A DNA stretch of 64,000 nt from Pontederia crassipes (lineage: Eukaryota; Streptophyta; Magnoliopsida; Commelinales; Pontederiaceae): positions 7,502,001 through 7,566,000 of the forward strand of contig CM060187.1 of NCBI GenBank assembly GCA_030549335.1, given 5' to 3'. The notes under the pieces are model-generated. The model was not told the origin of the DNA. It worked only from the letters and a program-made list of their open reading frames with translations, and did not search any database. Made by a program: the position numbers and the translations under genes. Positions 50,578 to 63,410 of the stretch are shown here, in pieces; within the stretch, counting starts at the first letter, position 1; each line of letters begins with the position of its first letter.

Positions 50578-52280
50578 GGTATGAAGAGTCAAGATTGCCA
50601 CATCATGCTTCAAAGACTATTGCTTGTGGGCATTCGTGGCATGCTTTCTAAGGATGTTACATCTGTTATAATTGAATTAGGGAGCTTCTTTGAGCAGTTA
50701 TGAGGACATATTTTGAATATTAAAGATATGCACAAGATGCAAAGAGACATAATTATCATTTTGTGCAAGTTAGAGCTAATTTTCCCTCCCTCCTTCTTTG
50801 ATATAATGGTACATCTAGCTATTCACTTGCCTTTTGAAGCATTAATGGGTGGCCCAGTTGCATATCGTTGGATGTATCCTATAGAGAGGTAAAAAACTTA
50901 AATTTATTCCATAGTTTAAGAAATTAAATGTTATTATTTTTTACTAATAATTAATATTATAAAGTGTAGGTTCTTTAAAGGAGTTTGTAAGAAATAAGGC
51001 ACACCCAGAAGGATCTATTGCAGAAGCTTATGTTGTGCATGAATGCTTAACATGGTGCTCCCTCCACTTACAAGACGTTGAGAGCACATTTAACCATCCT
51101 GAAAGAAATTTTGATGTTTTGCAAGATGGAGGAATAGATATCTTCAAGAATAGAGTGGGTTTTATTTCACCTCCTAGTTATATTAAATTGCAAGAAAAAG
51201 ATATTGAGACAGCAAAATGGTACATATTAAATAATTGCTCTGAGATTCTTCCCTACTTAGAGTAAGTATTTTTTTTTCAATCACGTGTTAATTATTCAAC
51301 CAATTCATACTTAACAATTGAAGCATTTTGCAGTGAACACCTATGCACTTTGCAAACAAAGTATAGTAGGGACATTGACCAACTCCATAAGAGTGAATTT
51401 GACCATTGGTTTATGAACAAGGTGACCATTATTTCATTACACAACAATATGCAATTTTCTTCTACAATAAAACTAATGTTAAGTTCACAATATTGCAGAT
51501 GAGTATGCCATATGCAAGTTCAGATCCCATTATTAGAGCTTTATATGCATTGGTAATTGGACCTGATCGATGCATCAAAAGATACAACAAATTGATTTAT
51601 AATGGTGTTCGGTTTCACACAATAGATTTTTATAGTAGGAAAAAGACTCAAAATAGTGGAGTTCTTGTTGAAGGGAATCAAGGAGACTCACAATTAGCAA
51701 TGGAGTTTTATGGGGTTCTCACTGATATGTATGAAATTACTTAGCACAGAATAAACGAGTCTTCTTATTCAAATGTAAGTGGTAGGATACTAACGAGCAA
51801 TACCGTAATATAAGGATAATTGATGGGTTAAAAAGCATCAAGGTCACTCATACCTGGTATGAAAATGATCCTTATGTTTTAGCATCACAAGTAAAGCAAA
51901 TATATTACCTTGGAGACATCAAGTTAGGTGCTGATTGGCGTGTGGTGCAACAATTTCAACATCGTCACATATATAATTTAAGGTTTTTTAATAGTAATGC
52001 AACATTATTTACAGATGTAGAAGTTCAATTAGCGGATGAGAACATTGGACCATTGCTTACGCAAAATGAGGAAAATGGAAGTATAAGAATACCAATAGTA
52101 GAATATGATGTAGATACACTTTTAAGAACAGATGTGCATCCTGAGACAATTTTAGGAGAATCAGTGGATAAGGTACTTCAAACTCATGATGAATCATAGT
52201 ATCATGTCGAAAGTAATGAGGACGAAGAGGTGGAAGGAGATGAAACACTTGTAGACTCTGACAATAGTGAAGAAGAATAA
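50578..52280 (+). pseudogene. CACTA TNP2-type transposase, C-terminal part
   Basis: Continues the transposase after the nested retrotransposon: GMKSQDCHIMLQRLL, IIELGSFFEQL, CKLELIFPPSFFDIMVHL, GGPVAYRWMYPIER (DUF4218-like), then after a likely intron (gt at about 50890, ag at about 50968) EAYVVHECLTWCSLHLQDVE. A DUF4216-like part follows from about 51400 (YNGVRFHTIDF, KKTQNSGVLVEG, FYGVLTDMYEI, YYLGDIKLGADWRVVQ). The C-terminus is acidic (to about 52280). At least one stop interrupts it, near 50700, and another frame change lies near 51740. Confidence 0.85.
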
Positions 52281-52493
52281 TATTTTGTTTGCCAAAAAAT
52301 TGATGAAGCCTTCTTCAGAAAAATTAGCTCATTCAAACAATTTCCGGTATGTCTTAGTTATATTTTTAATATATTAATGTGTATTTGTAGTCAATTTATT
52401 ACCATGTATGTTTAATTAGACTAGTTTATTGGTAAATATTCTATTTTTTATTATTATTGCATTTATGAATGTTATTACTATTGTAGTTTTATT

Positions 52494-54293
52494 ATGGCCG
52501 GAGGAAGGAAATCCCCCCAACGAAGAGGTGGAAGGATATCAAGAAGTAGCCAATCTCATGAAGATGAAGAAAATTTTCCATCACAACATGATCCTGAAGA
52601 AGCCTATGGTTCTCGAGGACAAGTTCAGCAAGATGATTTGACAACTCCTATAGTGCAAGAACTTGCTATTGAAGATCATATAGCAACGACACAGGTTCAT
52701 GAGAGTAATAATCTAATAAACTTCATTTGCAGGTTACTATGCCAAAGCATTATTTTGTAGTTAATATTTCTTATGCTTTACTACATATACTTCTTTTAAT
52801 TTTTTTGTAGGCAATGATGCATCACTTGCATCTTCTATTAAAAGGGCACTAGAAAAGGACAACCGGATAAGAGGTGATAAAATGAGGATTGAATTTAATG
52901 CTATTGTAGGCCATCCATTGACAATAGATCAATCGACAAAGATGGCTTCAGAGATCGGTCGAGCTTGTAGAGATTTGCTTCCATTGTATATGGATGGAGA
53001 TTGGAGGAACTTCTCAATAAAAATTAAGAGACGTGCTTGGGAGCGTGTACAAGTTAGTATTATTAAATTTATTTCATTGTAAAAATTTATGCATTTTTAA
53101 TTAAATTGCCTAATTTCTTTTATACATAATCGATTAAATCTAGATTGTATCATGAATGATGCAATCAAGTTTCGTGCTGCGGATAGATGGATGAGCAATC
53201 TCCACGGGACGCACCGTGCTGACGTTAAAAAGAAATGGAAGGAAGTTGGAGATGATGATCGACCTACTGGTTCTGACGATAGTGATTGGGCTAAAATAAT
53301 TGAGAAATGGCAAAAAGAAATTGACGAAGAGAATGAAATTTTATTGTCTGATCTATCATTAGGAAAGGTAATTATTTATTCAATTATCTTTACTTATATT
53401 TCTCTTATATGAGCAAGTGTTATCTTAATATTAATTAAAAAGCAGTGAACAAAAGCTATGAAAGCAAAGGATGCACGCAAGACATTTCAGAGTCGAAGGA
53501 TTGAATATGTTAGTGAGCCATGCTATTTTAACTCTCATATGATAATTTGGTGTGTTTCGAATATTAATTCGTGTTCCTTGCTATGTAGTTTAAAAAATTC
53601 AATAAAGTGCCAGATGACATTGAATTCTTTAAGCAAACTCGCTATAGTGATCCTCAGCTAGATGGAGCTGGTGGCTGGATTTCTCAAGATGCTACTGATA
53701 CATATGTAAGTTATTGACAAAAAAGGTGGAGCATTTAATTTAATAAAGATTTTTTTTGTTATAGTTCATATATTTTTCTTTCTCACAAACTAGGAAAATA
53801 TGTCACAAATTCAATTGGAATCACAATCATCTGACAAGCCTAGGTCTTCTAGTGACATAGTTGATGAGTTTAAGGGTGCCACTTTAAGATTGGATTATCA
53901 TCCTGGTAAAGGATATGGTCTACCATCTATTGGAAAGTCTGTAAGAAGAAAAAATGTAGAAGCCCAACAAGAGCAAGCATTGCAAGATCCTCAAACCCAA
54001 GCAACTATTAATGCGTTAAAGGAGACAAATGACAAGCAAAGTGAATGACTTAATGAGCAAGAGAAACAAATCAGTGAGGTATGTTCAAGTATTGATATAA
54101 GGAAAAGTAATTATTTGTGTTCATTATGTTAATGTAGTCATTTACACTAATACATGATTGTTTACTTGTATTATCTCATTTTGCTCTCACCTTAAGAGGG
54201 CAGTTCAACAACTTCTCGGACACCTCGCTAGCCCTTCAAGTGAAACAAGGACACCATCAACTAATGGTCAAGATGAAAGGAATTATGATAGTT
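52494..54293 (+). pseudogene. CACTA second gene (TNPA-like, Transposase_24 domain)
   Basis: Starts MAGGRKSPQRRGGRISRSSQ at 52494, with a Gln/Glu-rich linker. Later exons give DNRIRGDKMRIEFNAIVGHP and LLPLYMDGDWRNFSIKIK (about 52810-53055), FRAADRWMSNLHGTHRADVK (53160-53370), a KAKDARKTFQSRR segment (53458-53510), VPDDIEFFKQTRYSDP (about 53600-53705) and MSQIQLESQSSDKP to a coiled, Gln-rich tail (53800-54060). Exons are bounded by plausible gt/ag sites. In CACTA elements this product binds subterminal repeats (family knowledge). A stop after NDKQSE near 54048 may be the natural or a premature end; a further segment (QQLLGHLASPSSETRTPSTN) follows after a possible intron. Confidence 0.78.
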
Positions 54294-54502
54294 GAATGAA
54301 TGTCAGTAGTATGCAGATATCTAATGTTAGTAGTACCTTTATGACCAAGTGTTGTATCAAACTAAATGCCCCTTTGGAGTCTACTTAATTATGAAGTTGT
54401 GATATGAGACATGGGACTTGATGTTTTCTATTGTGATTTGAATGTAAATTTTATTAGTTTGTGTTTGAAAAATTAATTGCTAGTACTTGGTAACATGCAA
54501 GA

Positions 54503-54638
<136 letters not shown>

Positions 54639-57010
54639 GTGTAATATTTATGATGTCTTAGGTAACATCTAAACACTACCAACAAGTGATCTATTGTAAC
54701 GTTAAGACATTTTGTGACTTTTATATATAATTATTTTGTAACACATAAACATCACCAAATATTAATATATAGTAACGTTCAAACATTATGGATACGAAAG
54801 CAATTTGTAACGTGTAAATAATTGGTGACAGTTAGAAATTAAACGTTACTAGTATAATTAGCGACGCGGCTTCCATAACGTTTTTAGGGTAACATTTTTT
54901 AAACATCACAAAACAATATTTGTAACGTCTAAAGCAAATGAGTGACATATAATAAACGTAACAATTCATATCTGTTGTTGTAGTGGGTTTTAAATCAAAG
55001 CTCTAGGTATTAGATTGAGAGCATGAGGACACCTTGTTCTCATAATGGATTGTGATTAAGGGATGCATGATAGTTTATTAGATCCGAAAAGTTTTAAATG
55101 AAATTCATATTTAGATCTTCATGTTAGGGATTAATGGATTATAATTAGATTCTTACATATATTGGGGTAATGAAACCCTAGTAAGAAGTCATGGATTGTA
55201 GGATTTTTATATTTTTTATGAATGCATGAACACATAGGAATCATGCTTTAATGTTTTAGAATGTTGCATATGAATTTCTTAATGTTTTTACATCGAAATC
55301 TACGAAATTTTGAGTTGGACGTCGGGTTCTGGACCAACGGCACGGTCGTGTCAACCCCCGGAATGGCCGTGATTGAGAGGTTGAAACTCGGTCAATCACT
55401 AAGTCATTGCATGATCGTGATAGGTTCTGTCACGGTCGTGACATGCCAGGCATGACCATGACCATCGTGAGCAAGAAGGAACGTACATGTACGGGTGTTG
55501 AGCACGATCGTGATGATGACCAAGCATGACTGTGATCATGGGAGCACGATTGTGATGATAGATGTGGCACGGCCGTGACACCCAATCACGACCGTGACCA
55601 AAGGTGAAGGGACCTTCCAGGTCATGATCATGGGCGTGACACCCCTGTCACGGCCGTGACTGACTGATATGGTATTTTTATGGTGTTTAAAAGTTATTTC
55701 TAAAGTATTAATAATATGTATTAATGATTGTTAATTATATATGAGTCTAGATACTACTTGTATATTTGATCGTAATTAGGCTAAAAGATGAAGAATGATT
55801 GATGTATTGCAAAGCATAATGCACCTAAAGTTAAAGAATGTCCTGCGCCGATGTATATACTTCAAGGGGACCTAAGCTCATGAAGTGAAGTCCTGCATTT
55901 ATGTATGTGCTTTTCATGGAACAAAGTCCCTCATAAAAAGTGTGGGTATTCAATAAAGTCCTTTACTATTATGGTGTGCGTATTCTTTGGAATAAAGTAC
56001 CTCATTGTTATAATGTGCGTGTTCCCAAGGATGTGGCCTAACTAGCCAATGTGATGTTGTTGATATGTTTCTTTCAACTATTGCTAAGATAAAAGATGTT
56101 ATTAGATAAAATAAGAATGAAAGTGAAGTTTAACTTCAAAGTATCTTATAACAAAGAAAGTTAAGATGATGATGATGTAAAGATGAAAAGTAAAATCCTA
56201 CGCTTGTGTATGTACTTAAAGGGGACCTAAGTTTGAGAACTAAACTCCTGCATATGTGTATGTACTTTTCAAGGAATAATATTCCTCATCATAAAGTTTG
56301 TGTATTCCTAAATATGATTAGGAATAAATTCTCTCACTATTATGATGTGTGTGTTTCTAATGTTTGACTTATGATATGAAAATAAAATCAAGATGATGTT
56401 ATGTGATAAAGATGAAAGATGAAGATGCCACGTGAGGTATCACATAATATATAAGCAAATATTTATCTCTTTTACAATATCAAACACACATGAAGAGAAG
56501 AGAGAAAGAAAGAAGATTCAACAATATGGCTCAAGATCTTTAAGAAATGATTTTCCTTTGATGCTTGATGTTTCCCTTCAACTCTTGATTGATTTTGCAC
56601 CCATTTGACCCCTTTTATAGTCCTATTTGGATTAAATGACCATTGCCCTTTAGTTTGGCCAAAAATTGACCGTTATAGGTCATTTTGCATGCGTTCCGAC
56701 CGTCGATCGGTTCGCTAGATTGGCTGGTCGACCATTCTGCATTATTTTGCACATAACATTTTGCACCGATATCTGAATGAGGTGATTTTTTATTTGTTAA
56801 AAAATCTAACAAGATTATCTACAACTTTCATATTCACATGTTAGTCCAAATATGAATCAAACATATTCAAATATTAATTTCAAATTTAGTGCATAAAATA
56901 ATCCATTCCAAATTGAACTTTTCTCACACTTTAAATATATGACTCTAATTATTCGAGGTTTATATCATCAAAATATAATTAGAAATATCATAAAAACTCT
57001 GTTCCAACAA

Positions 57011-57667
57011 TCTCCCCCTTTTTGATAAAGATAAACCAAGAAATATGAAAAGTATATAAGTTGAGAAGGAAAGTTATCAAAGCTGAAATTTTACTCCCCC
57101 TAAAACTAAGCTTTCCTTACAATGATAGATATGTACAATCTTAATTGTAAGGTACTTTTCATAAAGAGTTATATTTATGAGGTCTACATAATTAATCGGG
57201 GATTATATAAGTTGGGGTCATATATAAATTTCTTTTATATTCTTATCGTATTTCTCATGTATTTCTCCCCCTTTTGTCACATCAAAAAGTAGTTTACACA
57301 TTTTACTCCCCCTTAGTCATATATCAGTTCCGTACTCCTCTACTTTCATTGTTCCCCTATTGTCATATAAAACACAAGATATATAATAGGAAAATGAAAA
57401 TTGGAAGTTTTTATTCTTTTGATCATATCATAAAATATATTTCAAGTATTAGCAAATATGAGAAACGACTAATGAATTACACGTCTCAAAAGTTTATATA
57501 ATGAATCAAAATATCGCATAAAACTTTGAGACAATAATGATACATCAAATTTGAATTATATCAAGTAGTCCAAGATTTGACACGATGAGTAAAAAATTAA
57601 TCACATAGCAAGATTATACCAAAATAAATGAGAAGTAGCATTTAAACCTTTAAGTATGCTCCCCCTA
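57011..57667 (-). repeat. Multiple polypurine tracts next to a Sirevirus LTR
   Basis: ctcccc(c) blocks at 57012, 57094, 57265, 57306 and 57661 on the plus strand read gggggag on the minus strand. Repeated polypurine tracts upstream of the 3' LTR are a known mark of Sireviruses. Confidence 0.7.
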
Positions 57668-57839
57668 TCATTACGATCATATTTTTTTATTTATTTGTCA
57701 CGAGATAATATTCAAGAATAATGACAAAACTAAAAAATATTCAAAGTTTAGTCTTTTTTATTAAAATGATACTAGCTATTTAAAGTAATGAATAAAATAC
57801 TTTTGAATAAGAGATGAAAATTCTTGATGCACATCAAAA

Positions 57840-58380
57840 TTAATATCATCACCATCATTGCTAGTAGATGTAGAACAACAAGAGGAGTTTGATGTTACCT
57901 CGTTTTCCTCACTTTTTGTCATCAAGCATAGATCAAAATCTTGATCGGATGCTGTTAATGTAGAATTGATAATTTTTTCTTCACTTTCATCCGATGTGTC
58001 ATCTCTAAATAATAACTTTAACTAAATCTCATGAGAAGTAGAACATTTAGAAATGAGATTTAAGCTTTCCTTATCTAAAGCATAATAAAATATATTTAGA
58101 GCTTTAGAATCAATTTTGGCAAGTGAAATTTGAAAATCATTATATTCAAAGAAGGAAAGATCAATGGAAACACCATTCAAAATCTTCTTTGGCTTTTCAA
58201 AATCATTTTCTATAATTTCCACATATCAAAATCAATCGAACACAAATATGCCTTCATTCTAATTTTCTAAGAAGAAAAGGAATAGTCATTAAAACTCGGT
58301 GGGTCAAAAATAGAAGAATCTTCTTCAAAAATGGTGCCATGCTCTAAAAGAAGGATAAATCTTTTAAAAGAAACAAGAGC
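57840..58380 (-). pseudogene. Sirevirus gag remnant (UBN2/DUF4219-like)
   Basis: Minus-strand translation contains EIIENDFEKPKKI and ISLAKIDSKALNIFYYALDK, characteristic of the gag of Ty1 elements of the Sirevirus group (N-terminal DUF4219 then UBN2 fold). An acidic stretch follows. Fossil with more than one break. Confidence 0.75.
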
Positions 58381-58774
58381 AACCTCGCTCTGATTGAATT
58401 GGTGTTTTATCGAAAAGACTGATTCCACAAAAATTATCGCAGAAGTTTAAAATCGATTTGTTAAACTTTAAGTCAATACAATAACAATCATATCACATGG
58501 TAGGAAGGATAGGGAGAGAGTAAGAAAACACAAAGAAGATGAGGGACTTGTTGACGAGGTTCGACCACACATTGGCGTATGATCACTAGCTGATCATAGT
58601 ATGTTTTTATCTCATTTTCTATTCAAAACACCTATATCGAGCCCTCAAATTGCCTAACTTTTGGCCAATTATGGTTGGAATGCAAGGATTGTGATAACTA
58701 GTTGATCTTTCTCATTTTATACCTAATTCCATGTGCATAGAGGTTCTGAATTGCTAAAATCCATAAATATTTCA

Positions 58775-59340
58775 ATTCTATGTCAAGTTATCATTTTTAG
58801 GGCAAGTTATCACTCCAAGTGCACAAGTTATCATTATTTTGATTTAGATGATTTCCAATGTTTAATCTGCCCTAGATCCATTACTATCATGAAGGAATCA
58901 TATTTGGATGGTCATATATCAACTTGTGCAAAATTTTAAGTCCATTTGAACAAGTTATCATTTTTCCAATGCCAAATTATCGTTAAAGGGCAAAACTATC
59001 ATTTCGACATGCAAAGCTATCAATTCTGCACAAAGGCATTAAGCAATCACTAAAACATTGTCTTAACTTATTGATGTTCAAATTTGATCACATTCGGATA
59101 ATCACAACCAAAGTTATGACAAGTTATCATTTTTAAGGCAATCAAGTTATCGTTTTGGCACCCAAATTATCATTCCTATGAAATCTTATTCATATTTGAT
59201 TTCTGACTTCACTCACTTGCCACCCTAATCCTTTTGATGCCTCTAATGCCTTGAACCACTTGTATTTGAACATTTTCCATGATATGTGCAAAGTTATCAT
59301 TTCGGGTTTGATAAGTTATCATTTTTAACTTTGGTTTTCA
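58775..59340 (+). repeat. Dispersed AAGTTATCATTTTT motif cluster
   Basis: About a dozen copies of (a)agttatcattttt and variants (caagttatcgttttgg, aaattatcattcc, aactatcatttcg) across 560 bases; single further copies lie near 60950 and 61308 in the same element. Confidence 0.7.
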
Positions 59341-59929
59341 ATTCTGCACAACACCAAACCTCATTTGATTATTGAGCTGATTTTACTTGCTGTCCTAATC
59401 CTTATTTGTTTAAATCTTATTTGAGAACTATGATGCTGGCTGTTTTGGGTCTTCTAACAGGTATAACAAGGCTGCACAAAGGAGAAAAGCAAGGAAGGGA
59501 CCACTTGCTTTTGCTGTCTAAAAGCTGCTACCCCAGCTGGAATTCCTGGACCAGTGGACATGTGGCTCACATCAGGGGCTATGGAACAATTTGATGCTGA
59601 TTTAGGGGTGGAAGGAAGTCATATATAAGCTGAAGAAACCTTGGAATCAAGGGGATCCTCCATTTGGAGGGCTGCTGGACCTGAGATGAAGTGTTGCTGC
59701 TGCTGATTTCTCCTGTCGACAACTCTTAGTTCAGGATATTTTCTATCAATTCTTCCTACTATTGTGTATCAATCTTTGTAATTATTAGGAGCTAAACTCC
59801 ATTTCTCCTAGGATTGGATAGTAGTCTAATTAGTTATGGATGGGACATGGACAAATCTGATTTCCTGCAATAAAATCTGATTTCTGGTTTTGCAATTTTT
59901 GATTTCTATTTCTAAAATCTGTTTGGATG

Positions 59930-60545
59930 AATCTGTTCTTGAATTGAAAGATCCTATTTGTATCTACAACTGAGAGGTTGTCCTTGTGATATATTCTTAT
60001 TAAAAAATGAATCAAGAACCAATGGCACTTTCTAGTTTCAAACCAAATTAAGAATCTGATTTTCTGATTGCTGATTTCTGATTTCTGAACTTGTTAAATC
60101 TGTTTTCACCATTGTGGAGCCTTAATTGAGTTAATAACTGAGAGGTTACTTATGGTTTCATTCTTGTACAGAAATGAATTAAGAGCCAATGGTAATTCCA
60201 AAACTCAATCCCTAAATTATTGCAAACTATCCATTGCTGATTTCTGGTTTTCAATCCTGATTTCTAAATCTGAAATCCTGAAATTGTGGAATCTGTCTTG
60301 TTATTGTTAAACCCCTGGTTTCATTTAATCACTGAGAGGTGTACTTAAGGTTTTCTTGCTGTTCAGAGATGAACCAAGAAGCAATTGCATGTGCTGAGTT
60401 CCATATGTAATGAGTGCTGATTTCTATCCAATTCATTAGTGGAAATGTGGTTTTCATTTCCATTTGCAGCTGAGAGGCTGATTTAAAATCCTCTTGTAGT
60501 TTAGAGATAAACCAAGAAGCATTAATACTAATATTAGATTGATTT
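59930..60545 (+). repeat. Tandem repeats of about 170-190 bp in the Athila LTR
   Basis: At least four diverged units, each with the core aactgagaggtt (near 59968, 60135, 60331, 60470), followed about 45 bases later by a gagatgaaccaagaagcaat-like block and then ctgatttctgatttc runs. Confidence 0.7.
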
Positions 60546-61197
60546 CATCCCTGTTTACTTATTTGAAGCATTCCCCTCATTTTCAAAGTGCAATTGAGAG
60601 TTGTCATTTCAGATTTCACTAATTTGCTAAAAAATCAGCAAGGAACTTGATTTTGAGCTTAATGTCAACTTGATTTCAGTGAAGGACCTCTTCTAATTCA
60701 ACTTACCTAATCAATCATATGAGAATGTGATAATTAGTCTTGATTCAAATGTGCTATGAAAACAGATTTTTTTTAAGTTGAGTTAAAATTGACACTTAAT
60801 GATAACTTGTCCATTCCATGCATAATTAAGTTAGATGAACCCAACTCCTAGGAGAACCTTCCTCATTGATAGTTAAACCCTTTGAGCCTTTAGTTTAGCA
60901 TTTACCATTCAGTTTTGATAACTTTTCAAAAATCCAAAAACAGTTATCATTTTGGCCATTTAAAGAAATCGGTTTGAACTTTCTTTCAATTTCTTAGAAT
61001 TTTAACTTTAGCTAAGGCTAATCTAGATTGTTTAGTGAGTCTTTGGCTTCAAATCACTATGGATACGACATTTAGGGTTTACTATAATTGACCTGTATAC
61101 TTGCAGTAGAGATTGAATTAGGGAGTTAGATAAAAAATTGAAAAATCTCACTTTTGACCCAATTTCACTATACTCCTCAATTTCACTACCAAGTTTT

Positions 61198-61214
61198 TGG
61201 CACCGTTGCCGGGG
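61198..61214 (+). other. Primer-binding site, tRNA-Asp (Athila type)
   Basis: tggcaccgttgccgggg matches the usual Athila/Tat primer site with one change. It marks the end of the left LTR region and the start of the interior. Confidence 0.85.
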
Positions 61215-61299
61215 ATTTGAGGTCAATTAGACTAACTTAGATAGTTTAGATTAGTTTTAGATTAGTTTTTAGTTCATTTGTTAGGCCAATTTTCAGTTT

Positions 61300-63410
61300 T
61301 TGCAAGTTATCATTCCCAATTTTCCACTTTTGTCTAGTTTTCCTTTCTTTCTTAAATTTGATACTTCTGAATTCCTTTATGCAGAATTAGACCATCAAAA
61401 GGACTTATATCTATCTGAACCAGAACCTGAGAGGAGATTTAATAGAAGGAGGAGACTTCAAAGAGAAGAAGCAAGAAGGAGGATTTTTGAAGAAGAAGCA
61501 AACAATCCAGATTTAGAAGGCGCTGTTAATCAAAACACGGCTGCACCAAGGACACTCAAGGATGGTTACTCACCTAGCAATGTCAGAAATCAACAAGGGA
61601 ATGGAGTCCTAGCACCTGCTGCCAACTTTGAAGTGAATCCAGCACTAATCACAATGATAGGGCAATACCAATTTGCTGGATTGGGGAATGAGGATCCAAT
61701 TTCACACGTTGACAACTTTAAAGAGAATTGCAGCATTGTTCACTTCAACAATACACCCATGGATGCTGTCTACATGAGGTTGTTCCCCTTCTCACTCAAG
61801 GACAAAGCAAAGATATGGTACAAGACCCTCAAACCTGAAGAGATAGCTACTTGGGAATCCATAATTCAATTGTTCCTAGCTGAATTTTTTCCACCTAGCA
61901 AAATTGACAATTTCAGAGATCAGATTATGAGGTTCTACCAATTGGATCAAGAGAACATATGTGAGGCATGGCAAAGACTTCAGGGACTGTTGAGGGCATG
62001 TCCACATCATGGCTTTGAGAAATGGCAACTTGTCAATTATTTTCACAAAGGATTGAACTACCCCAGCATGGTTGCATTGGATACAGCTGCAGGAGGGATA
62101 TTTGCATCAAGAAACATTGATGAAGCTTACCAATTGATTGAGAACATGGCCAAGAACCACCATTTCCTTACACATGACAGGACAAGGAGGCCATCCAATG
62201 AAAATCAGGTTAATAACATTGCTAAGCAATCAACGGTAGCTAGCCACTCCGCTTTCTTATCAGTTATATGCCTAATGGAATCATACTAAGAAGTATGGCT
62301 GATAGTGACTTGGTCCGCCGTCAAATCCCAGGGCTCAACCCTGGACAGGCGGTTTTCTCGCTGCTCTCCCTAAACTTTTCTCCGAAGAATCACTGACAAC
62401 ATTCTTCTAGCGGTTCGGAACTTACGGCTTTCGATAGCTAATAGAGTTGGGATGACTAGCGATGTTAAGAGGGACAATGCAAAACTTGAACAATCGGACC
62501 AGGACGGGGCACTTCGACCAGCAAAAGCTCTTCTTCCTGATTGAACAAGGGTTGCAAAGGGCATTGGAGAAGCTGAATTTGTCACCTTATGTCAACAAGT
62601 CTTCAAATCATGAATCAAGGTGTGATGTATGTGGAAACCTGGGCCATGTCACTGAGAGTTGTAACTTGATAACGCAGCAATATGAGCAATCCATAGATCA
62701 AGTCAATGCTGTGGAGAATTATGGAGTCAAGCCACCTGCTGAATTCTATACTCCTACAAGGCCAATCACTATCAAGGGCCCCCTATGCAGAATTCTAATT
62801 GGCAACCCAAGATTTTGCCAAGAAACCAGCCACCTCCATATGCAACTCAACCTTCAAATGCTCCAATGCAAAGGACCTCTTATGAGCAACCTCCACAAAG
62901 TCAGGCTTCCCAATTCCCAACTGAAATGAAGGAGATGCTACAACAAATCTTGAAGAAGCAGGACAACCAAGGAGAGGAAATATTGAAAATCAATTCTAAA
63001 TTGGAAACCATGAGTGCAAATCAGAAAATGCTTGAAAGTCAATTTGCTCAGTAGGCCAGCACTTCAGCTAGACCCCCTTTGTTTTTTTCTGGACAGCCAG
63101 AGATGAACCCTAAAGAACAAGCCAAAGCCATTCAACTTAGGACTGGAAGGTTGGTTGAAGAGCCAATGCAAAATATAGAGGCCAATCCAGCTCAAGAGAA
63201 TTCAAACTCCAAGAATGTGGAAGGAAATTCAGTTGAGGAACACTCCTGTTCAGAACCTAAAGAAAAAGAAATTGAAGAGGCTGCTGTGAGAAGTCAAAAA
63301 AGGAACTTTCAAAATGAGGCCAATGGAAGGATCTTTGACAAGGTGCCATTCCCACAAAGATTGGTCAAGGCCCAAATGTCACAAGTTATCAGTAGGCCAA
63401 ATTTTTAGGA
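61300..63410 (+). pseudogene. Athila gag (retrotransposon gag domain, zinc knuckle)
   Basis: Contains RRRRLQREEARRR; the gag core with GNEDPISHVDNFKENC, RLFPFSLKDKAKIWY, FPPSKIDNFRDQI and ACPHHGFEKWQLVNYFHKGL; after a foreign patch (about 62235-62540) the knuckle CDVCGNLGHVTESC; a Pro/Gln-rich part; a coiled segment (MLQQILKKQDNQGEE); and KAIQLRTGRLVEEP. These are virus-like particle proteins in the family. The region is a fossil with several breaks. Confidence 0.88.
62235..62540. other. Filler patch with plastid 16S rRNA-like DNA inside the Athila gag
   Basis: The bases at about 62313-62353 (gtccgccgtcaaatcccagg, then gctcaaccctggacaggcgg) match the conserved stretch near position 600 of plastid 16S rRNA as I remember it. 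The sequence on both sides does not continue plastid 16S: left is tatgcctaatggaatcatac..., right is tttctcgctgctctccctaa.... The whole patch has a different composition from the surrounding gag and no relation to Athila proteins. It looks like a composite of short organelle-like pieces joined at a repaired break. The origin of the other pieces is not recognised; the right border is uncertain. Confidence 0.6.

Larger units (their letters stand above)
56450..58595 (-). mobile_element. Broken Ty1 Sirevirus-type retrotransposon
   Basis: Minus orientation. The LTR at its left (about 56450-57009; starts tgttggaacagag on the minus strand) is preceded on that strand by a polypurine tract (rc of tctccccctttttgat, 57011-57026). 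Four further copies of the gggggag signal lie inward (near 57093, 57265, 57305, 57660). At its right, from about 58395, is the end part of the other LTR (aattggtgttttatcg), beside a tRNA-Met-like primer remnant (rc of gctctgat, 58387-58394). Just inside lies a gag of the UBN2 type (about 58400-57840). No pol region is present. The element is broken with several breaks. Confidence 0.78.

Noticed and set aside
59930-60545. Repeat-spacer pattern that might suggest a CRISPR-like array
   Set aside because: The repeats are long, diverged and internal to a plant Athila LTR; CRISPR arrays do not occur in plant nuclear DNA.
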